DNA of 64,000 nucleotides from Desulfolinea sp050305405 (GTDB taxonomy: Bacteria; Chloroflexota; Anaerolineae; Anaerolineales; Villigracilaceae): NCBI GenBank assembly GCA_050305405.1, contig JBNLFG010000010.1, positions 1-64,000 on the forward strand, in the 5' to 3' direction. The notes under the pieces were generated by a model, which had not been told where the DNA came from, ran no database searches, and saw only the letters and a list, made by a program, of their open reading frames with translations. Below, piece by piece: positions 42,599 through 50,820 of this stretch. A program made the position numbers and the translations under genes. Position 1 is the first letter of the stretch. The number at the start of each line of letters is the position of its first letter.

Positions 42599-43321
42599 TT
42601 ACTTGTTCTTCAAAGCCCAGAGCTTTTGTAAAACTTCTTCGAGCCGTTCGGCGAGCAAACTAGGCGTATCGGTGGTAACGTCATCTTCGTTTTCAAAGAC
42701 GACATAGGGCACGTCAATACCGCGTACGCTGACGAACTCGGGATTTGCCTTGCTGAATTCTGCCCAATCGTCTTCTTTGTAGAGACGCTCGAGCTTCTCA
42801 TCCGGTAAACCGTGTTCGAGAATGCTGTCGGGGCGGTCAGGATTGAAGCGGCGACGGTTCTTGCGCAGCGACTCTTCAAAGGGAACGTTGACGTAGACGA
42901 TAGCGGCGCGGCTGAGAATATTCTCGTCGAGATGCGGGAAGGCGTCGGTGTAGCCGCCATGTTCGCTACCGCGCGAAAACTCGATGATGAGGGTCTTCTT
43001 GTCGTGATAATTCTCTTCGCGCAGGCGTTTGGGGTACTCGATATTGAAGCGCTCGATCAGCAGATGCCAGAGATGCTCATACTTGAAGTAGCCATCTGAA
43101 TCGGAGTGCAGACGCGGCTTATCGAGGATTTTCTCAAGGATATAGTCTTCTTCAAACCATGCCCAGAGCATTGGGAAATCATCCAGAAAGTCGAGTTTGC
43201 CAATGTGAAAAAGATCCTGGCGTTTCTCGTCGTTGCTGTTTTTAAGATAGTTGATGATCTCGCTTTTGCCCGACGCTGGTCGTCCAACCAAGATAATGAT
43301 GTCGAAGGTGTTTTTTGTCAT
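42599..43321 (-). CDS. P-loop kinase-like protein
   Basis: A 240-residue NTPase with Walker A GRPASGKS (13-20), a following acidic region LDFLDDFPMLWAWFEED and a LID-like RKNRRRFNPDRPD. It resembles adenylate-kinase or zeta-toxin type folds without a clear subfamily. I chose the ATG at 43321; a TTG ten codons upstream is also open and has AGAGAGG nearby, so the start is uncertain. Substrate unknown. Confidence 0.65.
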   Translation of the reverse strand: MTKNTFDIIILVGRPASGKSEIINYLKNSNDEKRQDLFHIGKLDFLDDFPMLWAWFEEDYILEKILDKPRLHSDSDGYFKYEHLWHLLIERFNIEYPKRLREENYHDKKTLIIEFSRGSEHGGYTDAFPHLDENILSRAAIVYVNVPFEESLRKNRRRFNPDRPDSILEHGLPDEKLERLYKEDDWAEFSKANPEFVSVRGIDVPYVVFENEDDVTTDTPSLLAERLEEVLQKLWALKNK

Positions 43322-43363
43322 CGTTTTATTAGCCGTATTCCTCTCTGGCAAGCGGGGAAGAAC

Positions 43364-43540
43364 TTAAAGAACGAACGAAAGTACGATCAGGATCGCCAGA
43401 AACATGCCAGCCAAAAGACCGATGCGTTTCAGGTCGTTTTTGATCTCAGTGTAATCAGGATTGAACTCCTGTTCAGTACGTGAAACGCGCACTGCTTTCA
43501 CTGGTTTTCTGCTATTGGAACGTCTGCTTTTCTTAGCCAT
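43364..43540 (-). CDS. Conserved 58-residue single-pass membrane protein
   Basis: A short gene: a basic N-terminus (MAKKSRRSNSRKPVKAVR), the segment EFNPDYTEIKNDLKRIG and one C-terminal membrane helix (LLAGMFLAILIVLSFVL). GGAG lies 8 nt before ATG. From memory, similar small proteins occur in other Anaerolineae; no function is known. It is 12 bp downstream of the sortase and may be in the same operon. Confidence 0.75.
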   Translation of the reverse strand: MAKKSRRSNSRKPVKAVRVSRTEQEFNPDYTEIKNDLKRIGLLAGMFLAILIVLSFVL

Positions 43541-43552
43541 TTCTTACTCCTA

Positions 43553-44458
43553 CTAATTTTTTAGATTTGCAAATACAACGATCCGCTGATTATCCTTCAG
43601 GTAAGGATAACAAGAGATCAAAGTTGTTGTTGGGTTGTTGGTCGCCGCCATCACCTCGACTTGGGTTGGCTCGACGACCTGTGTTCCGCTAACGACATAA
43701 ACATATTGGCGTTGTTGCGTAAAGACCAAAATCTCATCGCCGGGTTGCAATTGGTCGAGATAACGGAAAATCTCGCCATAGACATCATTATGTGCCGAAA
43801 AGACCATGTTGCCAACTTTGCCCGGGTTCGGCGTTCCCAAATGTTGCCCAACACCCTTTTTCAATTGCTCCCAGCCGTCGCCTTGCACAATGGGGGCATC
43901 CACATTGAGCGCCGGAATTTGGATGCGGATGGCTTGTTCCGGGCTGGCTGGCGGGATGGGCAAATCCTTGATGGATTGCACCATTGGGCGCAGATGCTCC
44001 GGTATCTCCGCTTCGTTGGGACGCGTGTTTCCGGCTGTGTCCGGCGGGGTGTGCCCCGATGGGAGTACCACTGCCGTGACGAGCGGAGTCGGTGCGATGG
44101 TGGGCTGTTCGAGGGCGGTCGCAAACTCGGCATTCAGATCACGCAAGATGCCAAATCCGCTCAAGAGGACGCCGACCAAACCGATTACGGCGATAATCTC
44201 AACGCCAAGCAGGAAACGGTCTGTCCAACTTTTTCGGGCAGGTCTTTCTTTAACGGGAGCAAGTTCCTCTTCTGCGGGCGTCTCAATGACGGGGTTGATC
44301 TCCAGTCCGGTCGGCTGGTTCGCCGCAAGCTGAATGACGCGTCCCGTACGGCGGTAATGATCCAGTCGATCCTGACGCACCGTGCGCCGCTTTTCCATCA
44401 GCAGACGGCGCAACTCGCCGATGCTGAGGTCTTCAGGGGATTTTGCTTTTCGTCTCAT
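43553..44458 (-). CDS. Sortase (class D/E-like transpeptidase)
   Basis: A 301-residue membrane-anchored sortase: basic cytosolic tail (1-82), membrane helix about 83-105, proline-rich spacer, then the sortase beta-barrel with catalytic H223 (FSAHND), C283 (TTLISCYPY) and R292 (DNQR). Such enzymes cleave a C-terminal sorting motif and attach proteins to other proteins or cell-wall material. No LPxTG-type substrate is seen in this window. The long cytosolic tail is unusual. Confidence 0.9.
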   Translation of the reverse strand: MRRKAKSPEDLSIGELRRLLMEKRRTVRQDRLDHYRRTGRVIQLAANQPTGLEINPVIETPAEEELAPVKERPARKSWTDRFLLGVEIIAVIGLVGVLLSGFGILRDLNAEFATALEQPTIAPTPLVTAVVLPSGHTPPDTAGNTRPNEAEIPEHLRPMVQSIKDLPIPPASPEQAIRIQIPALNVDAPIVQGDGWEQLKKGVGQHLGTPNPGKVGNMVFSAHNDVYGEIFRYLDQLQPGDEILVFTQQRQYVYVVSGTQVVEPTQVEVMAATNNPTTTLISCYPYLKDNQRIVVFANLKN

Positions 44459-44553
44459 AATATCGGCTTGGGATTATACCGCTTTTTGGCGAGATGTTAT
44501 GTGTCGCACCGGACTTAAACGGAATCAAGCTGGATGGCTGCGCGACGTATCCT

Positions 44554-46506
44554 TTACTCGCAATTCCCATAATCGAACTCGGCTACATTCCAAAGCGGGC
44601 TTAGGGCGGTTGGGTCGAGGTCGAAGCCGCACATGTCGGCTCGCGCAGCGGCGACACGCAGGTAAGGATAAAGCGGAATGGCGGGCAAGTCTTCGGCGTA
44701 GATGGCGAGCGTTTGCTGGTAATTTGTCGTGAAGGCGGTTTCGCCTTGCAGGCTATGTTGGGCGCTTTGGCAGGCGGTATCAAAATCGGGGTTGCTGTAA
44801 CCGCTTAAGTTAGCGCCAAACCAGTCGTTTTTGGCGGTGGAGATGGCGTCGCTCGTGAACCAATCGCATTGCGGCAACAGGCTTTCGTTGCCCATCGCGA
44901 ATTGGGCAAGGTCGAAGTTGCGTCCAAGAAGGGGGCCATCGGGTGCGAGGGCGTAGAATGCCTGAGGGTCAAGATATTCAACATTTACGCCAATTCCGCA
45001 ACGGTTGAGCGATGCGGCGAGTATCTCGCTGACCTGCCGCCTTTGGATAGCCGTGGTGGTGATGTAATTCAGAACCAGTTCTGTTTCGGGGGGCACACCC
45101 CCAACACCATAGGCCCTGCGCGGGGTGCTTTCATCGTTATCAAGGTCTTTCCAGCCGACATCTTCGAGCAGGGCTGCGCCTTCGGTCGGGTTGAAGGCAT
45201 AGAGATCAAGCAGTGGTGTGTAGAGCGGATGCTCGTTAGGAATGTAGCTATCGGGAACGCTGACCAGACCATGCAGGACATTGTCGACGACTTTCTGACG
45301 GTCGAGGCACATCGCGATGGCTTGACGGGTGCGCGGATCGCTCAGAAATTCGGCGCGGTCGTTGCCCGAGACAGTTCCATCGTCGTAAGAGGCAGGGGCG
45401 ATGCCCAGATAGAGACTCTCGACCGACATCTGCTCGCTATAGAGAAGTTGTGCCTGTCCCGATGAATCTAAATCTTGTAAGAGTTCTGTTTGCTCATCGA
45501 GCGGGATGGTAGGATCAAGTAGATCGCATTCACCGTCCAGCAGGGAGGCGATGGCGGTATTTGGATCGGGGACGAAAAGGACGTTCAACACATCGAGATA
45601 GGGCAAGCCTTTATCTGCGCGATGGTAAAGCGGATTTTTAACGAGACGCATGCTGTCGCCGGGGAACCACTCGTCCACGACGAAGGGGCCCCAGCCGAGC
45701 GGGTAACGCGAGGCGACGTCCGAGCCGCTCAGTTCGCTGGCTTCAAACTCGCTCCATATATGGTAGGGCATCGGCTGCCAGAAGTTGGTCATGTAGGTGT
45801 TGTCACGGAAGCCGGGTACGCCCTGCCAACTCACGCTGAGGGGATCGACAGCTTCATAGGCTTCAGTACGCTCAAGGATGTAGCTTTGGGATGGGTCTTT
45901 GCTGGCGATGGCAAGGTCGAAGGCGTAAACCGAATCGTCGGATGTGACCGGTTCACCATCGGCCCATTGTAGATCAATCATGCGGAAGGTGACGTTCATC
46001 TGCTCCATGCTCAGTTCCATATCCGTTTTATAGGTCAGGATGCAGTCAGGTTCGTGGCAGCCGCTGGGGTAGACGCGCACGCCCTGAATGAGTTCTTTGA
46101 GGTTGCCTTCTGCGTCCACAACCCAATCGCCTTCTTCGACGGGAACAGAGATGAAGCTGGCATCACCATCTTTGATGGAGGGCACTTTTTGGAGAATACC
46201 CGCCTGATAGCCATAGCTGCGACGGGTAAGCGGGGCTTCGTAGATGGCGGAAAGGATGCTTTTCGCCGCAGGGTTGGGGCTGTCGTACGGGTATAGGGTA
46301 TTCGGCTCATAGCCGAGACAGATGGTTAGCTCACGTTTTGGTGCGGGCGTGGCAGTTGCCTCTTGCACGGAAGCAGCTTCCGGGACTGCGAGCGAAGCGG
46401 TGGCGGATGGGGTCGCATCCGCTTCTTCAGACAGGGCAAAACAGCCCGTCAGTAGCAATCCGGTTGTGAGTGTCAAAAAAGTCAGTTTTTTTATAAGGCG
46501 AGACAT
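44554..46506 (-). CDS. ABC transporter solute-binding lipoprotein, SBP_bac_5 type
   Basis: A 650-residue lipoprotein (lipobox LLTGC, C22) with the cluster C binding-protein fold of oligopeptide or nickel transporters: ELTICLGYEPNTLYPYDSP, later YPLGWGPFVVDEWFPGDSM and the DPRTRQAIAMCLDRQKVV hallmark. The start at 46506 has AGGAGG upstream. No permease or ATPase is adjacent; an orphan binding protein is common for this family. The ligand is probably a peptide or glycan fragment. Confidence 0.88.
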   Translation of the reverse strand: MSRLIKKLTFLTLTTGLLLTGCFALSEEADATPSATASLAVPEAASVQEATATPAPKRELTICLGYEPNTLYPYDSPNPAAKSILSAIYEAPLTRRSYGYQAGILQKVPSIKDGDASFISVPVEEGDWVVDAEGNLKELIQGVRVYPSGCHEPDCILTYKTDMELSMEQMNVTFRMIDLQWADGEPVTSDDSVYAFDLAIASKDPSQSYILERTEAYEAVDPLSVSWQGVPGFRDNTYMTNFWQPMPYHIWSEFEASELSGSDVASRYPLGWGPFVVDEWFPGDSMRLVKNPLYHRADKGLPYLDVLNVLFVPDPNTAIASLLDGECDLLDPTIPLDEQTELLQDLDSSGQAQLLYSEQMSVESLYLGIAPASYDDGTVSGNDRAEFLSDPRTRQAIAMCLDRQKVVDNVLHGLVSVPDSYIPNEHPLYTPLLDLYAFNPTEGAALLEDVGWKDLDNDESTPRRAYGVGGVPPETELVLNYITTTAIQRRQVSEILAASLNRCGIGVNVEYLDPQAFYALAPDGPLLGRNFDLAQFAMGNESLLPQCDWFTSDAISTAKNDWFGANLSGYSNPDFDTACQSAQHSLQGETAFTTNYQQTLAIYAEDLPAIPLYPYLRVAAARADMCGFDLDPTALSPLWNVAEFDYGNCE

Positions 46507-46552
46507 GAGCCCTCCTATGAACGGTTTCTCATGATTGTAATCGGTTTTCGAT

Positions 46553-46580
46553 TTGAATTGTTCTCCCGGAGTGGTAGAAT
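46553..46580 (+). promoter_or_regulatory. Predicted pdxS promoter
   Basis: TTGAAT (46553-46558) and TAGAAT (46575-46580) with a 16-bp spacer, 34 bp before the pdxS start. Confidence 0.55.
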
Positions 46581-46614
46581 CAAAATAGATTTTTTCGTAT
46601 TTGGAGGTTCTGAA

Positions 46615-47502
46615 ATGGAAGAACAAACTGGTTCATTTGCTGTAAAAAAGGGGCTGGCTCAGATGTTGAAGGGCGGCGTGATTATGGACGTGGTCACCCC
46701 TGAACAAGCCAAAATTGCTGAAGAGGCGGGCGCGTGCGCTGTGATGGCGTTGGAACGCGTTCCGGCTGATATTCGAGCGCAGGGCGGTGTCGCTCGTATG
46801 AGTGATCCCGATATGATCCTTGGCATTATGGATGCTGTTAGCATTCCCGTGATGGCGAAGGCGCGGATTGGTCACTTTGTGGAAGCACAGCTTCTTGAAG
46901 CGCTTGGGATTGATTATATCGACGAATCAGAGGTGCTGACACCTGCTGATAAAGATTATCACATCTGGAAACACGATTTCAAGGTGCCTTTTGTTTGCGG
47001 CTGCCGTAATCTTGGTGAAGCCATGCGCCGCGTTGGCGAAGGCGCTGCCATGATGCGTACCAAAGGTGAAGCCGGTACTGGCGACGTGGTCGAGGCTGTG
47101 TATCACGCCCGCACCGTGCATGCCGATATTCGTCGCTTGCAGAATATGCCCGTTGAAGAGGTGATGACTTTCGCCAAAGAGCTGGGCGCTCCCTTTGAAA
47201 TTTTGATGGAGACCCGTGAACTCGGCCGTATGCCCGTGGTTAATTTTGCGGCTGGCGGTATCGCTACTCCCGCAGACGCGGCGCTGATGATGCAGCTTGG
47301 TGTCGACGGCGTTTTCGTTGGCTCCGGCATTTTCAAGTCCGGCAATCCTGCCAAACGTGCGGAAGCCATCGTTAAAGCTGTCACACACTATCAGGACGCC
47401 AGCATTCTTGTGGATGTGAGCAAGAACCTTGGCGAAGCGATGGTCGGCATCAACGTTTCCTCGATGCCCGAAGAAGATAAACTCGCCGGACGCGGTTGGT
47501 AA
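46615..47502 (+). CDS. pdxS: Pyridoxal 5'-phosphate synthase subunit PdxS
   Basis: Makes PLP from ribose-5-phosphate, glyceraldehyde-3-phosphate and ammonia from PdxT. The 295-residue TIM barrel carries D25 and K82 (VMAKARIGH), the imine-forming residues, plus the second lysine in MRTKGEAGTGDV. I chose the ATG at 46615 with GGAGG upstream. pdxT follows in the same direction. Confidence 0.97.
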   Translation: MEEQTGSFAVKKGLAQMLKGGVIMDVVTPEQAKIAEEAGACAVMALERVPADIRAQGGVARMSDPDMILGIMDAVSIPVMAKARIGHFVEAQLLEALGIDYIDESEVLTPADKDYHIWKHDFKVPFVCGCRNLGEAMRRVGEGAAMMRTKGEAGTGDVVEAVYHARTVHADIRRLQNMPVEEVMTFAKELGAPFEILMETRELGRMPVVNFAAGGIATPADAALMMQLGVDGVFVGSGIFKSGNPAKRAEAIVKAVTHYQDASILVDVSKNLGEAMVGINVSSMPEEDKLAGRGW

Positions 47503-47510
47503 ATTGATAT

Positions 47511-47539
47511 TGTAGGGGCGGGGTTACCCCGCCCCTACA
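47511..47539. repeat. Short hairpin TGTAGGGGCGGGG/CCCCGCCCCTACA (family R11)
   Basis: A 13-bp palindrome in the 46-bp pdxS-pdxT gap. No T tract, so not a terminator; it may modulate the mRNA between the two genes. Confidence 0.75.
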
Positions 47540-47548
47540 GGTAACAAA

Positions 47549-48130
47549 ATGAAAATTGGTGTACTCGCCCTGCAGGGCGATTTTGCAGAGCATATTGTGA
47601 TGCTCAAAAAACTCGGTGCAGAGACAGCGGAAGTCCGTTTACCTGCGCAATTGGATGATCTGGATGGATTGATTATCCCCGGCGGCGAATCAACTACGAT
47701 CGGCAAGCTGATGGTCGCATACGGTCTGCTCGAAGCCATCCGCGACTTTGGGCTGGGTCACGCTATCTGGGGAACCTGCGCCGGTGCAATTCTGCTCTCC
47801 AAAGACGCCCGACGAGAGCAACCGCTGCTCGGGCTGATGGACATCACCGTCGAACGAAATGCCTTTGGCAGGCAGGTCGATTCCTTTGAAGCGGCCCTCG
47901 ATGTGCCTGTAGTAAAGAAGGCTACCGAAACGGATGCATCCTTTCACGCAGTTTTCATCCGTGCGCCGATCATCGAATCAGTCAGCGCTGACACTGAAGT
48001 GATCTGTGCCCTCGAAGATGGTCGCATTGTCGCCGCCCAACAAGGCCGTTTACTGGCGACGTCCTTTCACCCTGAATTGACGGGGGACACCAGATTTCAT
48101 CAATACTTTCTATCCCTGATTCAGAAATAG
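47549..48130 (+). CDS. pdxT: Pyridoxal 5'-phosphate synthase glutaminase subunit PdxT
   Basis: Class I glutaminase that feeds ammonia to PdxS. The 193-residue protein has the triad C77 (GTCAGA), H174 and E176 (SFHPELTGD) and the oxyanion loop PGGEST (44-49). Same transcript as pdxS, with a hairpin between. Confidence 0.97.
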   Translation: MKIGVLALQGDFAEHIVMLKKLGAETAEVRLPAQLDDLDGLIIPGGESTTIGKLMVAYGLLEAIRDFGLGHAIWGTCAGAILLSKDARREQPLLGLMDITVERNAFGRQVDSFEAALDVPVVKKATETDASFHAVFIRAPIIESVSADTEVICALEDGRIVAAQQGRLLATSFHPELTGDTRFHQYFLSLIQK

Positions 48131-48185
48131 TGCGTATTGCGTATCTCGTAATGTCCTAATGCGCAGTACGCACTACGCTTTATGC
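48123..48185. repeat. TGCGTA/TACGCA-rich repeat between pdxT and the next gene
   Basis: Inverted units such as GTGCGTATTGCGTA and CAGTACGCACTACGC fill the 62-bp gap. Similar in style to the other short unit repeats of the region. Confidence 0.5.
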
Positions 48186-48192
48186 ACTTCTT

Positions 48193-49131
48193 ATGACCCC
48201 TCGCCCGCTCGAATTCTTCGATCTGCCCAAACTGTCGCACTTCCGCAATGAGATCATCTCGCTCGATTGTGCACGGATATTGACGCGCGGCAACCCGTTG
48301 CGGGTGGCAAACTTTTTGGCGCATTTCAATCCGACGCGGCGTATCTACACGGCGATCCACGAGCGCAAGGGTGGCGAGGCGCTACTCGGCAGCATCCGCC
48401 AGCAGGAAGGGGAAACTTTTGCGCGCCTGACTTATCTTGCGCCTGCCTGTGCAATCGAAGCGGATGTGCTTCCCTTAATAGAGCATTTGATTAAGCAAGC
48501 AAAGCATTGGCGTGCTTATCTGGTTGTCGCTGAGATCGAAGAAGATAGCCCTCTCTTTCAGCCATTGCGCCAAAGCGGATTTTCGGTCTATGGGCGCCAA
48601 CGAGTTTGGGATTTGAGTGCGGTCGAACTACCAAGTGAAAGCCCAATCTATTGGCGGCGTGTCAAAGCGACCGATAGCATTGCTGTCCAAAGTTTGCAAC
48701 GTCAACTCGTCCCGCCACTTTTGCAACAGGTCGAGAATTTTGATCGCCCGAAGCGTGGCTTGGTCTGCGTGAACGATGAATTGCTCGCCTATGTGGACGC
48801 GCTTTACGGCGCACGCGGTATTTTCCTGCGCCCGTTGATCCATCCCAATGCGGATATTGTCAAAGAGAAGTTACTCGGCTTGCTCGCGCAGAATCTTGTT
48901 AATCGGAGGCAGCGTCCCGTTTATTTTTGCGTTCGGGCGTATCAGGCCTGGGTCGAACCGATTCTTGAAGAAATGGAAGCAAGCGCTGGGTCACGTATGG
49001 TCGTCATGGTCAAGCATCTTGTGAATATCCAGCGTGCTGAGAAGACTTTGCCAGCCGCGGCGGACACTGCTTGGGCAAATCCTGCTGTGAATATTTCCGG
49101 TAAGAAAATATCGCATTGGAAGTCTAAGTAG
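48193..49131 (+). CDS. Hypothetical protein, possible tandem GNAT fold
   Basis: A 312-residue cytosolic protein. Two alpha/beta halves look GNAT-like: around 40-150 (TAIHERKGGEALLGSIRQQ, LRQSGFSVYGRQRVWDL) and 155-270 (YVDALYGARGIFLRPLIHP, FCVRAYQAWVEPILEEMEA), but no convincing acetyl-CoA loop is visible. It follows pdxT in the same direction. Function unknown. Confidence 0.6.
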   Translation: MTPRPLEFFDLPKLSHFRNEIISLDCARILTRGNPLRVANFLAHFNPTRRIYTAIHERKGGEALLGSIRQQEGETFARLTYLAPACAIEADVLPLIEHLIKQAKHWRAYLVVAEIEEDSPLFQPLRQSGFSVYGRQRVWDLSAVELPSESPIYWRRVKATDSIAVQSLQRQLVPPLLQQVENFDRPKRGLVCVNDELLAYVDALYGARGIFLRPLIHPNADIVKEKLLGLLAQNLVNRRQRPVYFCVRAYQAWVEPILEEMEASAGSRMVVMVKHLVNIQRAEKTLPAAADTAWANPAVNISGKKISHWKSK

Positions 49132-49301
49132 TTTGTGCGTGGGGGATGTAGTGGGAAAAATACAATTTCTTTCTAAAAAACATAAGTTAGATAGATGAAC
49201 AAACATCCTTTGATCTGTTCAATATAAGTCCTTCAAGAGAGGTGTTTGCGCAGTTCTTTTTGTTTTGTAAACTAATCAATCAATGATCTTTGTTAGAAAT
49301 A

Positions 49302-49330
49302 TTGACAAAGCTCTTTTGTTTTGCTAATAT
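49302..49330 (+). promoter_or_regulatory. Promoter of the ROK regulator gene
   Basis: Perfect -35 TTGACA (49302-49307), 17-bp spacer, -10 TAATAT (49325-49330) with a TGn extension. It lies 45 bp before the GTG start in an AT-rich 243-bp gap that holds no other gene. Confidence 0.75.
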
Positions 49331-49374
49331 AGGGCGACCTTATTTTCGTAACACTTATGTAGGTAGATCGAATT

Positions 49375-50631
49375 GTGAATCTTTATTTCACCCATAACCC
49401 ACAACAGAACGTAAAAAATATTAACAGACACACTGTTTTGGATTTGATTCGTTTTACCCCTGGGGGCATTTCGCGCGCTGGCATTGCCAAAAGAATTGGT
49501 CTTAGCCGGGCGGCAGTAAGCACGATTGTCAATGATCTAATTGAAACAGGCATTATCCGGGACGCGAAACAACGCGCAAAAACCAGTGGGCGTCCGCGTA
49601 CCTTGCTTGAAATTGATCCCGATGCTGGCTATGTGGCTGGTATCGACATGGGTGCTTCCCACCTGCGTGTGGTCATAACCAACTTCGGCGCCAATGCGAT
49701 TGCTGAAAAAGAAATCAGCATTGATATTGCCCGGGGGCCTGATCTTTGTATTGACGAAGCCAATAGCCTACTCGAAAATCTGCTGGCTGAAAAAGGGTTG
49801 AACACCGCCTCGTTATCGGCGATTGGGATCGGCGTGCCTGGCCCAATCGACAGCGGGGCGGGTATGGTCATCGCACCGCCAATTATGCCGGGCTGGGATC
49901 GCTTCCCCATCCGCGACACGCTCGAAAAGCTCTGGAAGCGACCTGTTTCGGTCAATAATGATGCGGAACTGGGTGCTTTGGGTGAATGGGCTTATGGCGC
50001 TGGACGTGGCACACGCGACCTTGCCTATATCAAAGTTGGTACCGGTATTGGTGCAGGATTGTTGATCGGTGGACGGATCTATCGTGGTTCAACTGGGTCG
50101 GCGGGCGAGATCGGACATTTAACGATGGATAACAACGGGCCACTTTGCACCTGCGGCAATCGAGGCTGTCTGGAAGCTTTCTCGGGCGGGCACGCAATCG
50201 CCAAACGTGCGCAAGAAGCTATGAAGCTTGGGCAGCGCACACAAATTTCCCAAATCCCGTCAAACGATATTACAGCCAAAGATGTCGTTTCTGCTGCACG
50301 ACGCGGCGATCTTGTTGCGCAGCAGATCATGGAAGAAGCCGGTGAGCATCTTGGTGTGGCGATTGCAGGTTTGGTTAACATCTTCAACCCCGATATTATT
50401 GTGGTGGGTGGTGGTGTTGCCCAAATTGGCGATCTTTTTCTTGAACCGATCCGCAAGGCGGTTGCACAGCGCAGTTTGCCTGCGGCGGCTGATAATGTTC
50501 GCATCACGGCGGCTCTTTTGCGCAGACGCTCATCCAGTTTGGGTGCGGTGGTGCAGGCATTGAGTCTGGCTGTGCATGATGTTGCTGAAGGCAAACATGA
50601 TTTGCTCGCGCAGACTGTGGACAGAGCGTAA
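49375..50631 (+). CDS. ROK-family transcriptional regulator
   Basis: Sugar-responsive repressor, 418 residues. N-terminal winged helix about 17-75 (VLDLIRFTPGGISRAGIAKRIGLSRAAVSTIVNDL), then the ROK sugar-kinase-like domain with YVAGIDMGASHLRVV, GEIGHLTM and the zinc motif CTCGNRGCLEAFSGG. Starts with GTG. It stands at the head of a maltodextrin uptake and hydrolysis island, so it most likely controls that island, but no operator was proven. Confidence 0.92.
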   Translation: MNLYFTHNPQQNVKNINRHTVLDLIRFTPGGISRAGIAKRIGLSRAAVSTIVNDLIETGIIRDAKQRAKTSGRPRTLLEIDPDAGYVAGIDMGASHLRVVITNFGANAIAEKEISIDIARGPDLCIDEANSLLENLLAEKGLNTASLSAIGIGVPGPIDSGAGMVIAPPIMPGWDRFPIRDTLEKLWKRPVSVNNDAELGALGEWAYGAGRGTRDLAYIKVGTGIGAGLLIGGRIYRGSTGSAGEIGHLTMDNNGPLCTCGNRGCLEAFSGGHAIAKRAQEAMKLGQRTQISQIPSNDITAKDVVSAARRGDLVAQQIMEEAGEHLGVAIAGLVNIFNPDIIVVGGGVAQIGDLFLEPIRKAVAQRSLPAAADNVRITAALLRRRSSSLGAVVQALSLAVHDVAEGKHDLLAQTVDRA

Positions 50632-50729
50632 TGGAATGCTATTTTTCTTCAAATCCTTTGTTCGGAGTACGGAAACAAGCTGCGGACAAGTGCGTAACGA
50701 TATTATATTATTATGCTTTATTTCAGGAT

Positions 50730-50742
50730 AAAGGAGGTGATG
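50730..50742 (+). promoter_or_regulatory. Perfect anti-SD complement in the leader of the sugar-binding protein gene
   Basis: AAAGGAGGTGATG matches the end of 16S rRNA fully but lies about 80 nt before the real start. The ATG in it is in frame, yet would add 27 hydrophilic residues before the signal peptide. It may be a ribosome standby site or a leader peptide start. Confidence 0.4.
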
Positions 50743-50761
50743 TCTTTCCTCGATATAGACA
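50741..50761. promoter_or_regulatory. Inverted repeat TGTCT-N11-AGACA in the leader
   Basis: A short dyad 60 bp before the sugar-binding protein gene. It could be an operator for the adjacent ROK protein; support is weak. Confidence 0.25.
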
Positions 50762-50820
50762 TATCCATCTTTAATCAAAAAAACAAACCCTACAAATTTT
50801 TACGAAGGAGTAAAAAGAGA

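Noticed and set aside
43661..44518. 285-residue plus-strand frame opposite the sortase
   Set aside because: The minus-strand sortase has all catalytic residues; the plus frame looks like a shadow.
46507..46614. PLP-linked regulator site before pdxS
   Set aside because: No PdxR-type gene is nearby and only a plain promoter is visible.
47511..47539. Terminator between pdxS and pdxT
   Set aside because: A strong hairpin but no T tract, and the same type recurs elsewhere as a repeat.
49132..49374. Small RNA in the AT-rich gap before the ROK gene
   Set aside because: Only the promoter could be supported; no hairpin with T tract is present.
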